From contig RDOG01000016.1 in NCBI GenBank assembly GCA_011365055.1, positions 1 to 64,000 on the forward strand: 64,000 nucleotides of DNA, read 5' to 3'. Origin of the DNA: Promethearchaeota archaeon. GTDB taxonomy: Archaea; Asgardarchaeota; Lokiarchaeia; Helarchaeales; RDOG01. This document shows positions 9,726-18,820 of the stretch, one piece after another. How positions within the stretch are numbered: the stretch's first letter is position 1; every line of letters starts with the position of its first letter. Under the pieces are notes generated by a model, which was not told the origin of the DNA, searched no databases, and saw only the letters and a program-made list of their open reading frames with translations. A program made the translations under genes and the position numbers.

Positions 9726-11165
9726 TTATGAATATTTTTTTGTTATTTGCGATTGAATAGTCTGATTTAATAAATTTAAAAAATCTTCCTCTAGTTTTGT
9801 GGGAATTCTAGCACCTGCAGCAATATTATGACCTCCCCCCTCTTCATCTAAATTCATTTTTTTTAGAGTTTCTCTTATTGCTTCTCCTAGATCCAACCCT
9901 GCTTCAATTAAAGATCGATTACCACGGGCAGATACCTTGCTATAGCTATTATCTGAAAACGCGATTCCTATAAGTGGTTTATTTGCTTTAATCATTTTCG
10001 ATACTGCTGCAATCGAAGTTATTGTCCCTATAATTTTTTCATCAATAATTTCTCCTCCATGAAAGCTTAAAATATAGTCACGTTCTGTAATAGGATATTC
10101 TTTTTCAAACCATGATAATGATTCAGCTAATTGCCTTCTGTAAATTGATAAATTTTCTTCTGCTTCTAATAAAGCTAAGTCCCTGTCTCCCATGCATATT
10201 GCAATTCCCAATCCTGCTTTATCCGATCTGCCACATGAATTTAATAAGGATGAAAATTCATTAACATCTCTTAAAAATGTTCCTTTTTTTTCATTCAAAA
10301 GTATATAAGTCATTCCAATAATGCTTTCAGCATTTCTCTTGTCCATGCCATGCGACATTCCATATTTCAAAAGTTCGCTTACTAAAGTTCGTTTTTCTTC
10401 CTTATTTAATTCAGAAATTGTTCTGAATTCATTACCTTTTTTAATTGAAATTTTTATGGAAATCAAAAATCTCAAGCATCCATCTTCATTTCCTGAAATT
10501 CCGGGGAAAAAAGGCTCTGTCGTATATTTTAAAGCTAGATGAATGGGTCTTGTTTCCTTGCCAAAAATTTTTAAATCTTTTTTTTCTTCTAATAATTTTA
10601 AATCTTCACCAATTTTTATTATATCTCGATTTAATCCAATTAAAGCATTAAAATCTCCTTTATCTTGTCTATCACCAATCGCTCCAACGATTGCTAATGG
10701 TGCAAGATCTTTATTAACTTCGTTTAATGCAATTGCACAAAATAGTGCTACTCCTGCCCCACTAATATGATCTGTTCCATCAATTCCGTGCTTATGGGGA
10801 TTTACATGAATTAGATTATCAAAATCTGGATCTACTGGTTTATGATGATCTAAGATAATTATATCTTTCCCAGATAATTCTTCTTTTAAGATAGCTAGTT
10901 GTCCACCACCCATGTCTGTAAAAATAAAGCATTCAACATTTTCTTTTTTCAAATCTAAAACAAATTCTTTTTCTAGTTGCCGAATTATCCTTATATGAAA
11001 GTAAGCTTTTTCTCTAAGCAGCGCTTTACCAATAATTCCTGCAGCACTAATTCCATCCGCGTCTAGATGGCTTGTTATTCTTATCTTTTTACCTGATGCG
11101 ATCCATTCTTTAATTTTGTTACTAGCTATTTCTACATTTTTTAAAAATTCAGACTTATTTTCCAA
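9726..11165 (-). CDS. DHH-family single-strand nuclease, archaeal RecJ/GAN-like
   Basis: The 479-residue protein has the full DHH phosphoesterase set: motif I H33-x-D35-x-D37, Asp84 (motif II), D106-H107-H108 (motif III) and a DHHA1-type GGGH near residue 445. These residues bind two metal ions that cleave single-stranded nucleic acid from the 5' or 3' end. In archaea such proteins include GAN, which associates with the GINS/MCM replisome, and related RecJ-like exonucleases; which subtype this is cannot be decided here. It starts with TTG directly after an in-frame stop, with a GGTG ribosome site upstream. Neighbouring rps15 and rps3ae is the conserved archaeal location. No residue appears missing. 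Confidence 0.9.
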   Translation of the reverse strand: MENKSEFLKNVEIASNKIKEWIASGKKIRITSHLDADGISAAGIIGKALLREKAYFHIRIIRQLEKEFVLDLKKENVECFIFTDMGGGQLAILKEELSGKDIIILDHHKPVDPDFDNLIHVNPHKHGIDGTDHISGAGVALFCAIALNEVNKDLAPLAIVGAIGDRQDKGDFNALIGLNRDIIKIGEDLKLLEEKKDLKIFGKETRPIHLALKYTTEPFFPGISGNEDGCLRFLISIKISIKKGNEFRTISELNKEEKRTLVSELLKYGMSHGMDKRNAESIIGMTYILLNEKKGTFLRDVNEFSSLLNSCGRSDKAGLGIAICMGDRDLALLEAEENLSIYRRQLAESLSWFEKEYPITERDYILSFHGGEIIDEKIIGTITSIAAVSKMIKANKPLIGIAFSDNSYSKVSARGNRSLIEAGLDLGEAIRETLKKMNLDEEGGGHNIAAGARIPTKLEEDFLNLLNQTIQSQITKKYS

Positions 11166-11292
11166 TCATTACACCATGCAAAAAAAATACATGAACTCTT
11201 ATCTAATATAATACGTTGAAGTTAAATAATTTTTTAAAAATGAATATTTAAAATAATAGCTAAATTTAATAAAAATAAGATAAAAAAGCAAG

Positions 11293-11748
11293 TTATCTTA
11301 TCAAAATGGCAGCTTTTCTCCAATCGTACTTCCAATCGCTGGGAAGTACTCCTGATTTACGATAATACTTCGCCAATCTGTAGATTTTGCTTTCAACAAG
11401 CATTAATCCTCGTTTTGAGCTCAAATCTTTTTTATTATCTTCAAGATGTCTCCTAAGATTATTTGCTTTTTTTATAAGATTTAAAATATCTTGGGGGACA
11501 GGAGGCATTAATTCATTTTCTTGCAATATTCGCGAGATTTTTTTACCCGTTGCCAATTTTACTAAAGGTACACCATGTTGATCCCGCAAAATAATACCGA
11601 TTTTTGCTTGTGGAATACCTTCTTTAGCATATTTTATAACTAAATCCTCAACATCTTCATTATCGAGGTTATACCATTCCGGTAAACTTGGTCTCGGGGG
11701 TCGAGTTGATTTTGATTTACCTTTTTTTCTTGAATGCATTCGAGCCAT
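11293..11748 (-). CDS. rps15: Small-subunit ribosomal protein uS15
   Basis: The 151-residue product is the archaeal/eukaryotic long form of uS15, with a basic, Arg/Lys-rich N-terminus, the P-x-W-Y segment near residue 24 and the helical K-x-x-R-x-L-x-x-H core. It binds 16S rRNA in the central domain of the small subunit. It starts with ATG at an AGGTT ribosome site nine bases upstream. It lies between the rdgB gene and the RecJ-like nuclease gene, the usual archaeal neighbourhood. Confidence 0.95.
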   Translation of the reverse strand: MARMHSRKKGKSKSTRPPRPSLPEWYNLDNEDVEDLVIKYAKEGIPQAKIGIILRDQHGVPLVKLATGKKISRILQENELMPPVPQDILNLIKKANNLRRHLEDNKKDLSSKRGLMLVESKIYRLAKYYRKSGVLPSDWKYDWRKAAILIR

Positions 11749-11842
11749 GATATTTAACCTTAGAAATTTTATATTTGACCTTTTTATTCTATCAGTTGCA
11801 TAACGTTTTAAAAAATTTTTGTAAAAAAAATAAAAAAATGAT

Positions 11843-12409
11843 TTACAAAGATAGGAATCTACTTAATTTTTGAAATGATTTACTTCGATGAGATAACAAA
11901 TTTTTCTTTTCAAATCCGAGCTCTGAATAAGTTAATTCATTTCCATTATTAGTTAAAGGAATAAATATTGGATCAAATCCCCAACCTTCTCCTTTTTTTA
12001 TTTTCTTGCTTATGTTTCCTTCAGTTTCACCTTTAAAACAATGAATGCTTTCATATTCATCTTTATAAGCAACTATTGAATAAAAAATTGCATTTCTATT
12101 GTTTATACCTTCCATTAACTTTAAAATACCTTCATTCCCTATTGTTTTATAAATATATGATGAATATGGACCCGGAAAGTTATTTAATTCTCTAATTTGG
12201 AGCCCAGAATCTTCAACAAATATTTTTTTTGGTGAATCTTTGAGAATTTCCAAACTATATCTTGCAATTTTCTCCGGATCATCATTTTGAATCTCAATTC
12301 TATCAATTAAAAATTTTTCGACTTGGATATTATATACTTGGAATATCTCTCTCGCTTCTTTAAACTTATTTTCGTTTCCTGTAGCAAAATGTATAATATT
12401 TTTAGCCAA
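11843..12409 (-). CDS. rdgB: XTP/dITP diphosphatase (RdgB/HAM1 family)
   Basis: The 188-residue enzyme hydrolyses deaminated purine nucleotides (XTP, ITP, dITP) to monophosphates, cleaning the nucleotide pool. Family motifs are intact: FATGNENKFKEA at residues 8-19, EDSGL near 66-70, GPYSSYI near 79, GWGFDPIF near 142 and SHRSKS near 172. It starts with TTG behind a G-rich ribosome site (GGGGG, six bases upstream). It sits between the small membrane protein and rps15 in the minus-strand series; linkage with kae1/bud32 is common in archaea. Confidence 0.93.
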   Translation of the reverse strand: MAKNIIHFATGNENKFKEAREIFQVYNIQVEKFLIDRIEIQNDDPEKIARYSLEILKDSPKKIFVEDSGLQIRELNNFPGPYSSYIYKTIGNEGILKLMEGINNRNAIFYSIVAYKDEYESIHCFKGETEGNISKKIKKGEGWGFDPIFIPLTNNGNELTYSELGFEKKNLLSHRSKSFQKLSRFLSL

Positions 12410-12433
12410 TTTAATCCCCCAAGGTATTTTCTC

Positions 12434-12973
12434 TCATTTCTCATTATCATATTTAACTTTAAATTCACGAGTCTTTAATTTCACACAGCCTTTATCTTCT
12501 TCATCAAAATAAACATCACCTTGAATTAAGCCTTCTGCAATCAATATAATAGTAATATCTTCTACTTCTCCTTCTTCAATACCAATAGCTCCAGCAATTT
12601 CCTCAAAATAAACAATAGTACTCTCAACACGTTTAGAAATATTATGAACTGCGCTTAAAATCATTCTCTTCTTGTTTTCAAAATCCCAATCTTCCATCAT
12701 TTCTCTTTCGGTTGGTTTTTTACTTTTATCAAAAATCACTTCGTCTATTTGTTCATCTCGTGAAGTTTTTGACATTTTTTTATAGGTATCCAGAAGTACG
12801 TATAGGAATCCCAAAGTTACTAAAGGAATGAATAAAGTTACAATTAAAATAAACAAAATTGGATCAGTTTGAGTCACTACCATTATATTTATAATAGGAA
12901 CGAAAATAAAGATGATCGAAAAAACATAAACCCCAATTAAAATCGCAATGTATATAATATTTTTTCTTTGCAT
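12434..12973 (-). CDS. Two-helix membrane protein with cytosolic winged-helix (PCI-like) domain
   Basis: This 179-residue protein is not a recognised family. Two membrane helices occupy about residues 5-30 and 40-62. The cytosolic part (about 100-170) has the helix-turn pattern V-Y-F-E-E-I-A followed by E-V-E-x-x-I-x-x-L and two short strands, resembling the winged helix at the end of PCI domains. It starts with ATG; its strong AGGAGG site lies inside the last codons of bud32, so translation is coupled to the Kae1/Bud32 pair. That placement, between KEOPS genes and rdgB, is its only functional clue. It could be a membrane tether or a regulator; neither is shown. Confidence 0.65.
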   Translation of the reverse strand: MQRKNIIYIAILIGVYVFSIIFIFVPIINIMVVTQTDPILFILIVTLFIPLVTLGFLYVLLDTYKKMSKTSRDEQIDEVIFDKSKKPTEREMMEDWDFENKKRMILSAVHNISKRVESTIVYFEEIAGAIGIEEGEVEDITIILIAEGLIQGDVYFDEEDKGCVKLKTREFKVKYDNEK

Positions 12974-13603
12974 TTAAGAGTCCTCCTTTCTATTTATATA
13001 ACGACCCCTCATCTCAATCTCCTCTAATTTAAGATTAATTTCCTCAAATCTTTTTGAAAATTGTTTTTTATATCCAATTAAGAAAAAATCAAAACATTCT
13101 TTAGCTAATTCTGAATGGGTAGAATATAAAGCTCTTCTCATCAAATGAATATCCACACCAAAATCTTCGATTGAAGTTGAAAATCCTCCTAGTCCAAAAT
13201 CAATGAAATAAAGATACGTATTATTAATAATTATCATGTTAGAAGTTGTTAAATCACCATGTATTAGATTATTTTTATGTAATATAGCAACTTTTTGTCC
13301 TATTAGTCTGAAAATCTCTATATTATTTGAATTTAAAAATTCTTTTACCCTTGGACCGTTTAAATAATCCATAATAATAGTATGATTTTGCGTATCAATC
13401 TCATAAACATAAGGTGTTAATACTCCAAATTTTCTTGCTTCAGTCAAAAGCTTTGCTTCATTAAGTGTTCTGGAAGCCCTGATCTTAACATCCAATTTCT
13501 TTTCTCTATATTTTTTAGAAATCCTGACCTTTTTGATAACATCTCTTCCGAACCATTTGTCTTTAAATAGATAAGCCTCTGCTCCTTTTTTTATTGGAAT
13601 CAT
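12974..13603 (-). CDS. bud32: KEOPS kinase/ATPase Bud32
   Basis: Bud32 is the small atypical kinase of the KEOPS complex that supports Kae1 in making the t6A37 modification of ANN-decoding tRNAs. From the chosen ATG (13603) the protein is 209 residues, with Lys24/25, Glu49, the H-G-D catalytic loop at 115-117, Asn122 and D-F-G at 135-137. The frame extends upstream to 13651, but 13603 is preferred. It has a GGAGGAG site 5 nt upstream, and its ATG overlaps the kae1 stop codon as ATGA. Translation of the two partners is therefore coupled, matching their separate or fused adjacency in other archaea. Confidence 0.95.
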   Translation of the reverse strand: MIPIKKGAEAYLFKDKWFGRDVIKKVRISKKYREKKLDVKIRASRTLNEAKLLTEARKFGVLTPYVYEIDTQNHTIIMDYLNGPRVKEFLNSNNIEIFRLIGQKVAILHKNNLIHGDLTTSNMIIINNTYLYFIDFGLGGFSTSIEDFGVDIHLMRRALYSTHSELAKECFDFFLIGYKKQFSKRFEEINLKLEEIEMRGRYINRKEDS

Positions 13604-14595
13604 AAAAGCTCCTCCATGGTCCAAGGGATGTGTATTTGATCTAATCTCCACTTAGGGTTTATCTCTGAAACATTTAAACCTGTATTTACTCCATGTTTAT
13701 ATAATATATAGCCCGTCCATGCAATCATTACTCCATTATCTCCTGCCAATGATTTATCTACTACATGAAAAGTTGCATTATGTTCTTTTGATATTGATTT
13801 TAGCATCTCTTGCAATCTTGAGTTAGCTGCGACTCCACCTGTTAATAATACAGATTTTTTTTCAGTATGTGCTAATGCGCGTTCGGTAACTTCAGTAAGC
13901 ATCGCAAATGAAATTTCTTGCAAGCTATAGCAAATATCTTCGATTTTATATCCTTGATCTTTCGCTTTAATTGCAGCTGTTAAAAGTCCAGAATATGAGA
14001 GATCCATCCCTTTAACGATATAAGGTAAGTCAATTATATTTTTACTCGTTTTTGCGAAATTCTCTATTTTCGGTCCTCCTGGGTGAGGTAACCCCATTTT
14101 TCGTGCAAAAACATCCAACATATTACCTATAGGTATATCCAAAGTCTCCCCAAATATCCGGTATCTATGATTCTCACAAGCTGTTACAATTGTATTTCCA
14201 CCTGAAACGTATAATGTAACAGGATCTCTCACCTTGCTCGTTAATCTCCCAATTTCGACGTGTGCTAAGCAATGATTTACTCCTATTAAGGGTTTTTTAT
14301 TAGTCAAAGATAATGCTCTGGAAGCAATTGCAACATTTCTCAAACAAGCTCCTAAACCTGGACCTTGAGAAAACGCGAATAATTCAATTTCCTTGATTTT
14401 TAATTGAGCTTGATCTAATGATTCTCTAATTAATGTTAAAAAATGTTTAGAATGAAATTCTGAAGCTTCTCTAGGATGAATTCCGCCACTTTCTGGTACA
14501 AATTCGCGCTTCAAATTAGATAATACATTCCCATCAGAATCCATAATTCCGATACCTAACGTGTGGGCGGTGCCTTCAATTCCTAAAAATATCAT
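13600..14595 (-). CDS. kae1: tRNA N6-threonylcarbamoyladenosine synthase Kae1 (KEOPS)
   Basis: Kae1 transfers the threonylcarbamoyl group to A37 of tRNA within KEOPS. The sequence has the N-terminal LGIEGTAHTLG segment (residues 4-14), the metal-binding H108-x3-H112 pair and a late A-G-D-N-G motif that supplies the metal-binding aspartate. Length is 331 residues from ATG 14595, normal for an archaeal single-domain Kae1; two in-frame TTG codons just upstream (14601, 14598) are less likely starts because family members begin at this Met. It leads the minus-strand series and overlaps bud32. The 78-nt gap to the divergent gene at 14674 must hold both promoters. Confidence 0.96.
   Translation of the reverse strand: MIFLGIEGTAHTLGIGIMDSDGNVLSNLKREFVPESGGIHPREASEFHSKHFLTLIRESLDQAQLKIKEIELFAFSQGPGLGACLRNVAIASRALSLTNKKPLIGVNHCLAHVEIGRLTSKVRDPVTLYVSGGNTIVTACENHRYRIFGETLDIPIGNMLDVFARKMGLPHPGGPKIENFAKTSKNIIDLPYIVKGMDLSYSGLLTAAIKAKDQGYKIEDICYSLQEISFAMLTEVTERALAHTEKKSVLLTGGVAANSRLQEMLKSISKEHNATFHVVDKSLAGDNGVMIAWTGYILYKHGVNTGLNVSEINPKWRLDQIHIPWTMEELL
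13609..13615 (-). promoter_or_regulatory. Strong Shine-Dalgarno deciding the bud32 start
   Basis: GGAGGAG lies inside the last codons of kae1, five bases before the bud32 ATG at 13603. It excludes the longer upstream reading and indicates coupled translation. Confidence 0.85.
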
Positions 14596-14673
14596 CAACA
14601 AATTATATTCAAAAAATTCATAAAATTCTTTTTCAATATTAACTAAATTTCTAAATAAATAAGATGATAATTA

Positions 14674-15501
14674 ATGGTCCATCCGATAACTCAGATTTTT
14701 TCTACAGCTCTAATCATGGAAATTTCAATATTTTTTCTATTTTCAAAGAAAAGAAAAATAAGTCTTTTTGCTATGATTTGTTCTGCTCCATTAGGATGGA
14801 TCTTTGAAATAGTATCAATATCAATAGGACTCTGGACTTATTCCATTTCACAACTTGTTCCAATATTCGGCTTACCTCTTCCTATCTGGTTTGGTTGGGT
14901 CTTTGTAACATGGTATGGTGCACTAATCATCACTAATTCAATTGATTTTATAAATAATGAAAAATTAATGAAAGATAAAACTGAAAATCAACGAATTTTA
15001 TATACTTGGTTATTCAGTTCTCTTATGTACATGGGTCCCGTATTATGGGGAATATTATTTACAATGCCTTGGTTTTTTTTGTTTAATGCTGTGTCACAAA
15101 ACTCTATCTTTCTAAATGGCTTTACATGGAATATATTCGATTATTTTGGATTGGATATCTTTCAATATATATTTTGGTTGAGTTTAATTCTAATTGGGAC
15201 ATTTTTCTTATCATTTTTTTTAGTTAAAATAAGAAATTTAAAAGAAAATAAATTCAAATTTTATGGAGGTATATTAATATCTGCAGCAGTATTAACACCT
15301 TTGGGTTGGGGAATTGAATTTTTCGGAGTAAATTCCCATACACCTATATGGAGCTATACTCAAAACCACCCTCTTTTATTAATAGGTCCATATAACGTTC
15401 CGATAATTGTCTATATTGGATGGTTCTTCATCCTTATGATTAATTCGCTTGTTATATTTCTAAAAGCAAAACATGATATTTTTTCAAATAATGAAGCTTA
15501 A
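14674..15501 (+). CDS. Multipass membrane protein with internal duplication
   Basis: The 275-residue protein has about seven hydrophobic segments and a visible two-fold internal repeat. P-L-G-W-I-F-E near residue 39 with downstream W-T-Y-S and P-I-W-F-G-W is echoed by P-L-G-W-G-I-E near residue 210 with W-S-Y-T and I-V-Y-I-G-W. The conserved Glu and aromatic residues in membrane segments suggest a family of small integral enzymes. The pattern faintly resembles CruF-type carotenoid hydratases (DUF422), but I would not assign that function. It is monocistronic and divergent from kae1. Confidence 0.6.
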   Translation: MVHPITQIFSTALIMEISIFFLFSKKRKISLFAMICSAPLGWIFEIVSISIGLWTYSISQLVPIFGLPLPIWFGWVFVTWYGALIITNSIDFINNEKLMKDKTENQRILYTWLFSSLMYMGPVLWGILFTMPWFFLFNAVSQNSIFLNGFTWNIFDYFGLDIFQYIFWLSLILIGTFFLSFFLVKIRNLKENKFKFYGGILISAAVLTPLGWGIEFFGVNSHTPIWSYTQNHPLLLIGPYNVPIIVYIGWFFILMINSLVIFLKAKHDIFSNNEA

Positions 15502-15606
15502 ATCTAAAAGTAAGAATATTTTTTCCTAATCTATAAATTAAAAAATTTTTAAAATTATATTTTGTCCTTAATATTATATCGAAAAAATAATAGGTTCTGA
15601 TGTTAT

Positions 15607-16353
15607 ATGGTTAAATTGGTACTTTTAAGGCATGGGGAGAGTACTTGGAATGATGAAAATAGGTTTTCGGGTTGGACTGATGTTGATTTATCAGAACAAG
15701 GAGTTCAAGAAGCCCATGAGGCTGGGGAAACGCTAAAAAAAGAAGGTTATACTTTTGATATTGCTTTTACTTCATTATTAAAGAGAGCTACTCGAACATT
15801 AGACATAGTATTAGATGAGTTAGGGTTAGATATTCCCATTAAAAAATCTTGGAGATTAAATGAAAGGCATTATGGTGCATTACAAGGTCTTAACAAATCA
15901 CAAACTGCGAAAAAATATGGTGAAGAGCAAGTTTTTATCTGGAGAAGAAGCTATGATATCCCACCACCACCATTAGAAAAAAGTGATAAACGTTATCCTG
16001 GTAAGGATCCTTTATATAAGAATTTGGATGAAAAGAACATTCCTTTATCAGAATGCTTAAAGGATACCGTAGAAAGAACCCTCCCCTATTGGCATGATGA
16101 AATAGTACCTCTCTTAAAAGAAGGGAAAAAAATCCTTATTTCTGCACATGGGAACAGTCTAAGAGCATTAATTAAATATTTAGATAAAATTTCAGATGAA
16201 AACATCTCAAGACTTGATGTTCCTACTGGAATTCCCTTAGTATATGAATTAAATAAAGATCTTAAACCAATAAAACATTATTATCTTGCTGATCAAGAAA
16301 AATTAGATAAAGCGATAAACGCGGTAAAAAATCAAGGAAAAGCTTCAAAATAA
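15607..16353 (+). CDS. gpmA: 2,3-bisphosphoglycerate-dependent phosphoglycerate mutase
   Basis: This 248-residue enzyme interconverts 3- and 2-phosphoglycerate in glycolysis and gluconeogenesis through a phosphohistidine. The motif LLRHGEST contains the nucleophile His9; R-x-N-E-R-H-Y-G near residue 86-93 and the second catalytic His181 (S-A-H-G-N-S) are present, as is the long dPGM insertion with R-R-S-Y near 119. Full length and colinear with bacterial GpmA. Most archaea use the cofactor-independent, metal-dependent type, so this gene may have come from bacteria. It stands alone on the plus strand between two minus-strand housekeeping groups. Confidence 0.93.
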   Translation: MVKLVLLRHGESTWNDENRFSGWTDVDLSEQGVQEAHEAGETLKKEGYTFDIAFTSLLKRATRTLDIVLDELGLDIPIKKSWRLNERHYGALQGLNKSQTAKKYGEEQVFIWRRSYDIPPPPLEKSDKRYPGKDPLYKNLDEKNIPLSECLKDTVERTLPYWHDEIVPLLKEGKKILISAHGNSLRALIKYLDKISDENISRLDVPTGIPLVYELNKDLKPIKHYYLADQEKLDKAINAVKNQGKASK

Positions 16354-16371
16354 AAAATTAATTGTGAATTA

Positions 16372-16611
16372 TTACTTCTTTTTTCTCTTTTTTGCACCTT
16401 TAGTCTCTTTTTCCTTCTTTACCTTCTTTTCGACTGGTGCTTTAGTAGCCCTCTTTTTATCAGGTTTTTTCTTAAAATCTGTAAATCCACAATTTCCGCA
16501 TACGTCTCTATTATACATATCAGCCATGAAATAACCTGGTCCACATCTTGGACAAAATCTATTTTTTCTTATTAATGTTCCATCTTCGGAAATTTCATAA
16601 TATCTACTCAT
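16372..16611 (-). CDS. rps27ae: Small-subunit ribosomal protein eS31 (S27ae)
   Basis: A 79-residue zinc-ribbon ribosomal protein with Cys20, Cys23, Cys38 and Cys41 as C-x2-C pairs and the G-P-G-Y-F-M segment typical of eS31. The last ~30 residues are an unusually Lys-rich tail. In eukaryotes this protein is made as a fusion to ubiquitin; here it is free, although the same genome window has a ubiquitin operon. Its ATG lies one base after the rps24e stop, the standard archaeal pair at the end of the rpo7-spt4 run. Confidence 0.95.
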   Translation of the reverse strand: MSRYYEISEDGTLIRKNRFCPRCGPGYFMADMYNRDVCGNCGFTDFKKKPDKKRATKAPVEKKVKKEKETKGAKKRKKK

Positions 16612-16612
16612 C

Positions 16613-16921
16613 TTATTCTTCCTCTTTTTCTTCTTTTGGTGAGTTTCTCTTAATTAGATAGGATGGTTCAATATTTTGAACGTCAATCATATTATTGTAG
16701 ATTCTCGCTTTTCCCGTTGACATCCCTATTCCATATTTAGTATCTAATTTTTTTATAATTGTTAATTCTTCTTCTTTATTGAATTGAGCTGCAATTTTCT
16801 TTTTGATTTCCAATCTTTTAGGCGTGCTATTCGAAGTATGCAAGATTTCAAATTCTATTTCTTTACGGTTTAAAAGCTTATTTTCTGATTCTGATATGAC
16901 TTTAATTGTATATTCTGACAT
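16613..16921 (-). CDS. rps24e: Small-subunit ribosomal protein eS24
   Basis: The 102-residue product has the eS24 pattern: N-terminal strand with N-R-K-E-I near residue 18, T-P-K-R near 33, then [12 protein letters not shown] near 65-79. It is a structural protein of the small subunit. Gene order rpo7, spt4, dephospho-CoA kinase, rps24e, rps27ae is the familiar archaeal arrangement, with intergenic gaps of 1 to 12 nt, so one transcript is likely. Confidence 0.95.
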   Translation of the reverse strand: MSEYTIKVISESENKLLNRKEIEFEILHTSNSTPKRLEIKKKIAAQFNKEEELTIIKKLDTKYGIGMSTGKARIYNNMIDVQNIEPSYLIKRNSPKEEKEEE

Positions 16922-16933
16922 TTTTTCACTTCT

Positions 16934-17470
16934 TTAAAATTCTTTCATCATTTTTATATATTCTTGAAATTCCTTTCTTTTTTCTTCCGTAACTTGGATC
17001 ATTACTAAACCCGATGGACCAAATATCGGTGGTTGTCCGTAAAATATCAATGAATTTAATGGTGCAAGAATTACTGCTGGAAGTCCAAGTAAGTCTTCTT
17101 CACCATTCACATTAATTTGAATTTGTTTAGTTGAATTTAAAGCTTGTTCTAAAATACTCCAAACTTTTGTCATAATAAATCCTTGAGGATTATTGATTGT
17201 AATGATTTCTTCACCGGTAAATCCTAAATGTTCTTTAGAAGTTCTTAGGGTTTTTCCATCTATTATAAACATATCAATTTTTATTCCTGCATTTAACAAA
17301 TTTCTAGAAACTATATCTCCAACTGCTATTATTTTAGGTGGTTTAATAGTTGAAATATTACTCTTGGCTATTTTAACAGTTCTATCTGAGTCTCCTTCAA
17401 TTAGTAATCCTAGGGGTTTTCCAAGTAATGTTCTTAATTCTTTTGTTAGTTTTAAATTCTTTCTACTCAT
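16934..17470 (-). CDS. GTP-dependent dephospho-CoA kinase (DUF359 family)
   Basis: The 178-residue protein matches the archaeal DUF359 family, shown to phosphorylate dephospho-CoA using GTP as the last step of coenzyme A synthesis. Visible motifs are L-I-E-G-D-S-D-R-T near residue 23, the V-G-D-I-V-S segment near 51, I-I-D-G-K-T-L-R near 69 and N-P-Q-G near 94. Length is typical. It sits between spt4 and rps24e, its usual place in archaeal genomes, which itself supports the assignment. Confidence 0.9.
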   Translation of the reverse strand: MSRKNLKLTKELRTLLGKPLGLLIEGDSDRTVKIAKSNISTIKPPKIIAVGDIVSRNLLNAGIKIDMFIIDGKTLRTSKEHLGFTGEEIITINNPQGFIMTKVWSILEQALNSTKQIQINVNGEEDLLGLPAVILAPLNSLIFYGQPPIFGPSGLVMIQVTEEKRKEFQEYIKMMKEF

Positions 17471-17476
17471 TTTTTA

Positions 17477-17665
17477 TTACCTTACTTTTAATGCATATTT
17501 TCCTGGATTTGTTATTCCTAAACGTTTGGCAATATAACTTTTATCAGGTTGGATGATAATGACAACTCCACTATAACTAGTGGAAATATTTGTGCTTTTA
17601 CAATTAGGACATTGTGGTTCTGTGAAGATTCTATGACATTGTCTACAAGCTCTTTCTCTAGCCAT
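17477..17665 (-). CDS. spt4: Transcription elongation factor Spt4 (RpoE'')
   Basis: A 62-residue zinc-ribbon protein with Cys7, Cys10, Cys19 and Cys22 and the S-x-x-W/Y-x-G-x-V core seen as S-Y-S-G-V-V. Spt4 pairs with Spt5 (a Spt5 gene begins at 63400) to clamp RNA polymerase and increase processivity. Its ATG directly follows the rpo7 stop codon, so the two are co-translated. Confidence 0.95.
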   Translation of the reverse strand: MARERACRQCHRIFTEPQCPNCKSTNISTSYSGVVIIIQPDKSYIAKRLGITNPGKYALKVR

Positions 17666-18283
17666 TTATTTTCTACCTTTTTTTTTCTTATCCTTGCCTT
17701 TATCTTCAATTTCTGGAGCTTCTTTGATTTCATCAAATCCACTAATCTTATCATTTATCCAATCAATTTTTCCTAAAAATGGGTGTCTCATAGTTAAACC
17801 TAATTTACCAGACCTTGAACTTCCCGTTCCTATGCTTAAAGCTACTATTCTAGCCCGAACTATATCTTTTTCTTTAACTAACTTTCCTGTTTCTTTTCCA
17901 ATTAATTCACTATTTATTTCATTATAACTGAAAAAATCATTTGTAATTTGGCTGATATGGCATAAGCCATCCATGCAACCTAACTGAATGAACACTCCAA
18001 AATCAACGATTTCCACGATTTCGCCATGAATGATTTCATTCAAGTCGGGTTTTAATGCTAATACTTCAAAAAATACTCTATGATATGTGGCTCCGTCACC
18101 TGGAATAATTTTGCCCTCTTTAATTTCAATTATATTGCCTATTGAGATGACATATCCCAACTCTGCAAAAATCTTGTCCTCATATTCATGTTTAAGAATA
18201 TCTTTAGCCACAACTTCAATATCTTCTCCAAATCTAGAAGGTGGTATGCGAACTGTGTTTGAAACATCAATTAACTTAAACAT
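17666..18283 (-). CDS. rpo7: RNA polymerase subunit Rpo7 (RpoE')
   Basis: The 205-residue protein has the Rpo7 N-terminal tip domain (R-I-P-P-S-R-F near residues 12-18, P-G-D-G-A-T-Y near 61-67) and an S1 RNA-binding domain (about 82-170, with G-V-F-I-Q-L-G and D-G-L-C-H-I-S-Q). With Rpo4 it forms the stalk of archaeal RNA polymerase. A Lys-rich tail of about 20 residues ends it. It leads the transcription/translation operon on the minus strand, with its promoter in the 18284-18820 gap. Confidence 0.95.
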   Translation of the reverse strand: MFKLIDVSNTVRIPPSRFGEDIEVVAKDILKHEYEDKIFAELGYVISIGNIIEIKEGKIIPGDGATYHRVFFEVLALKPDLNEIIHGEIVEIVDFGVFIQLGCMDGLCHISQITNDFFSYNEINSELIGKETGKLVKEKDIVRARIVALSIGTGSSRSGKLGLTMRHPFLGKIDWINDKISGFDEIKEAPEIEDKGKDKKKKGRK

Positions 18284-18820
18284 TCAATCACTTTTTGGTT
18301 GATATACCATCATATTCATTTAGATTATTGTATTTTGTGTGTATTTTCTTTTTACTTTATCCATTAATAATAATTTCAAAATAAAATAATGGTGTAAAAA
18401 GGTTAGAGAAAAACCAATTTATGTATTTCTCTTTTACAAGTGAAATAAAATTTCAATATTAATTTTTCCATTTAAAAACGGTTTAATTATTTTTACTTAA
18501 TTAAAATAGAGGGTGGATAATTGCATAATTCCACTTTTAATAAAATATCAACGCGTCTAAGTATAGTTAATTATCAAATTTTAGTAGTTCATATTTTTAG
18601 CCTCAATTATATGCTCAAATTATAATTTTAGAAAAAAAAATTTTGCCAGATTATGATTTAATAGATTTTTTTTTTCGAGGAAAAACACTTTTATTGGATG
18701 ATCTTATCGTTTCAATTAATCTTTTAATCTAATTTCAAACAATTTATGAAATAAAAATAAATTTCTTTATTACAGAATAAATTAAATCTTTAAAAAAATT
18801 AGTTAAATGGAGAGAAGATA
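18284..18820. promoter_or_regulatory. Divergent intergenic region between rpo7 and hppA
   Basis: This 537-bp gap is very AT-rich and holds no convincing gene or RNA. It must contain the divergent promoters of rpo7 (minus) and hppA (plus). Many TATA-like strings occur, too many in this composition to choose one. A GGAGAG ribosome site precedes the hppA ATG. Confidence 0.5.

Noticed and set aside
13604..13651. Longer bud32 N-terminus
   Set aside because: The extra 16 residues lie within kae1 coding sequence and the GGAGGAG site points to ATG 13603.
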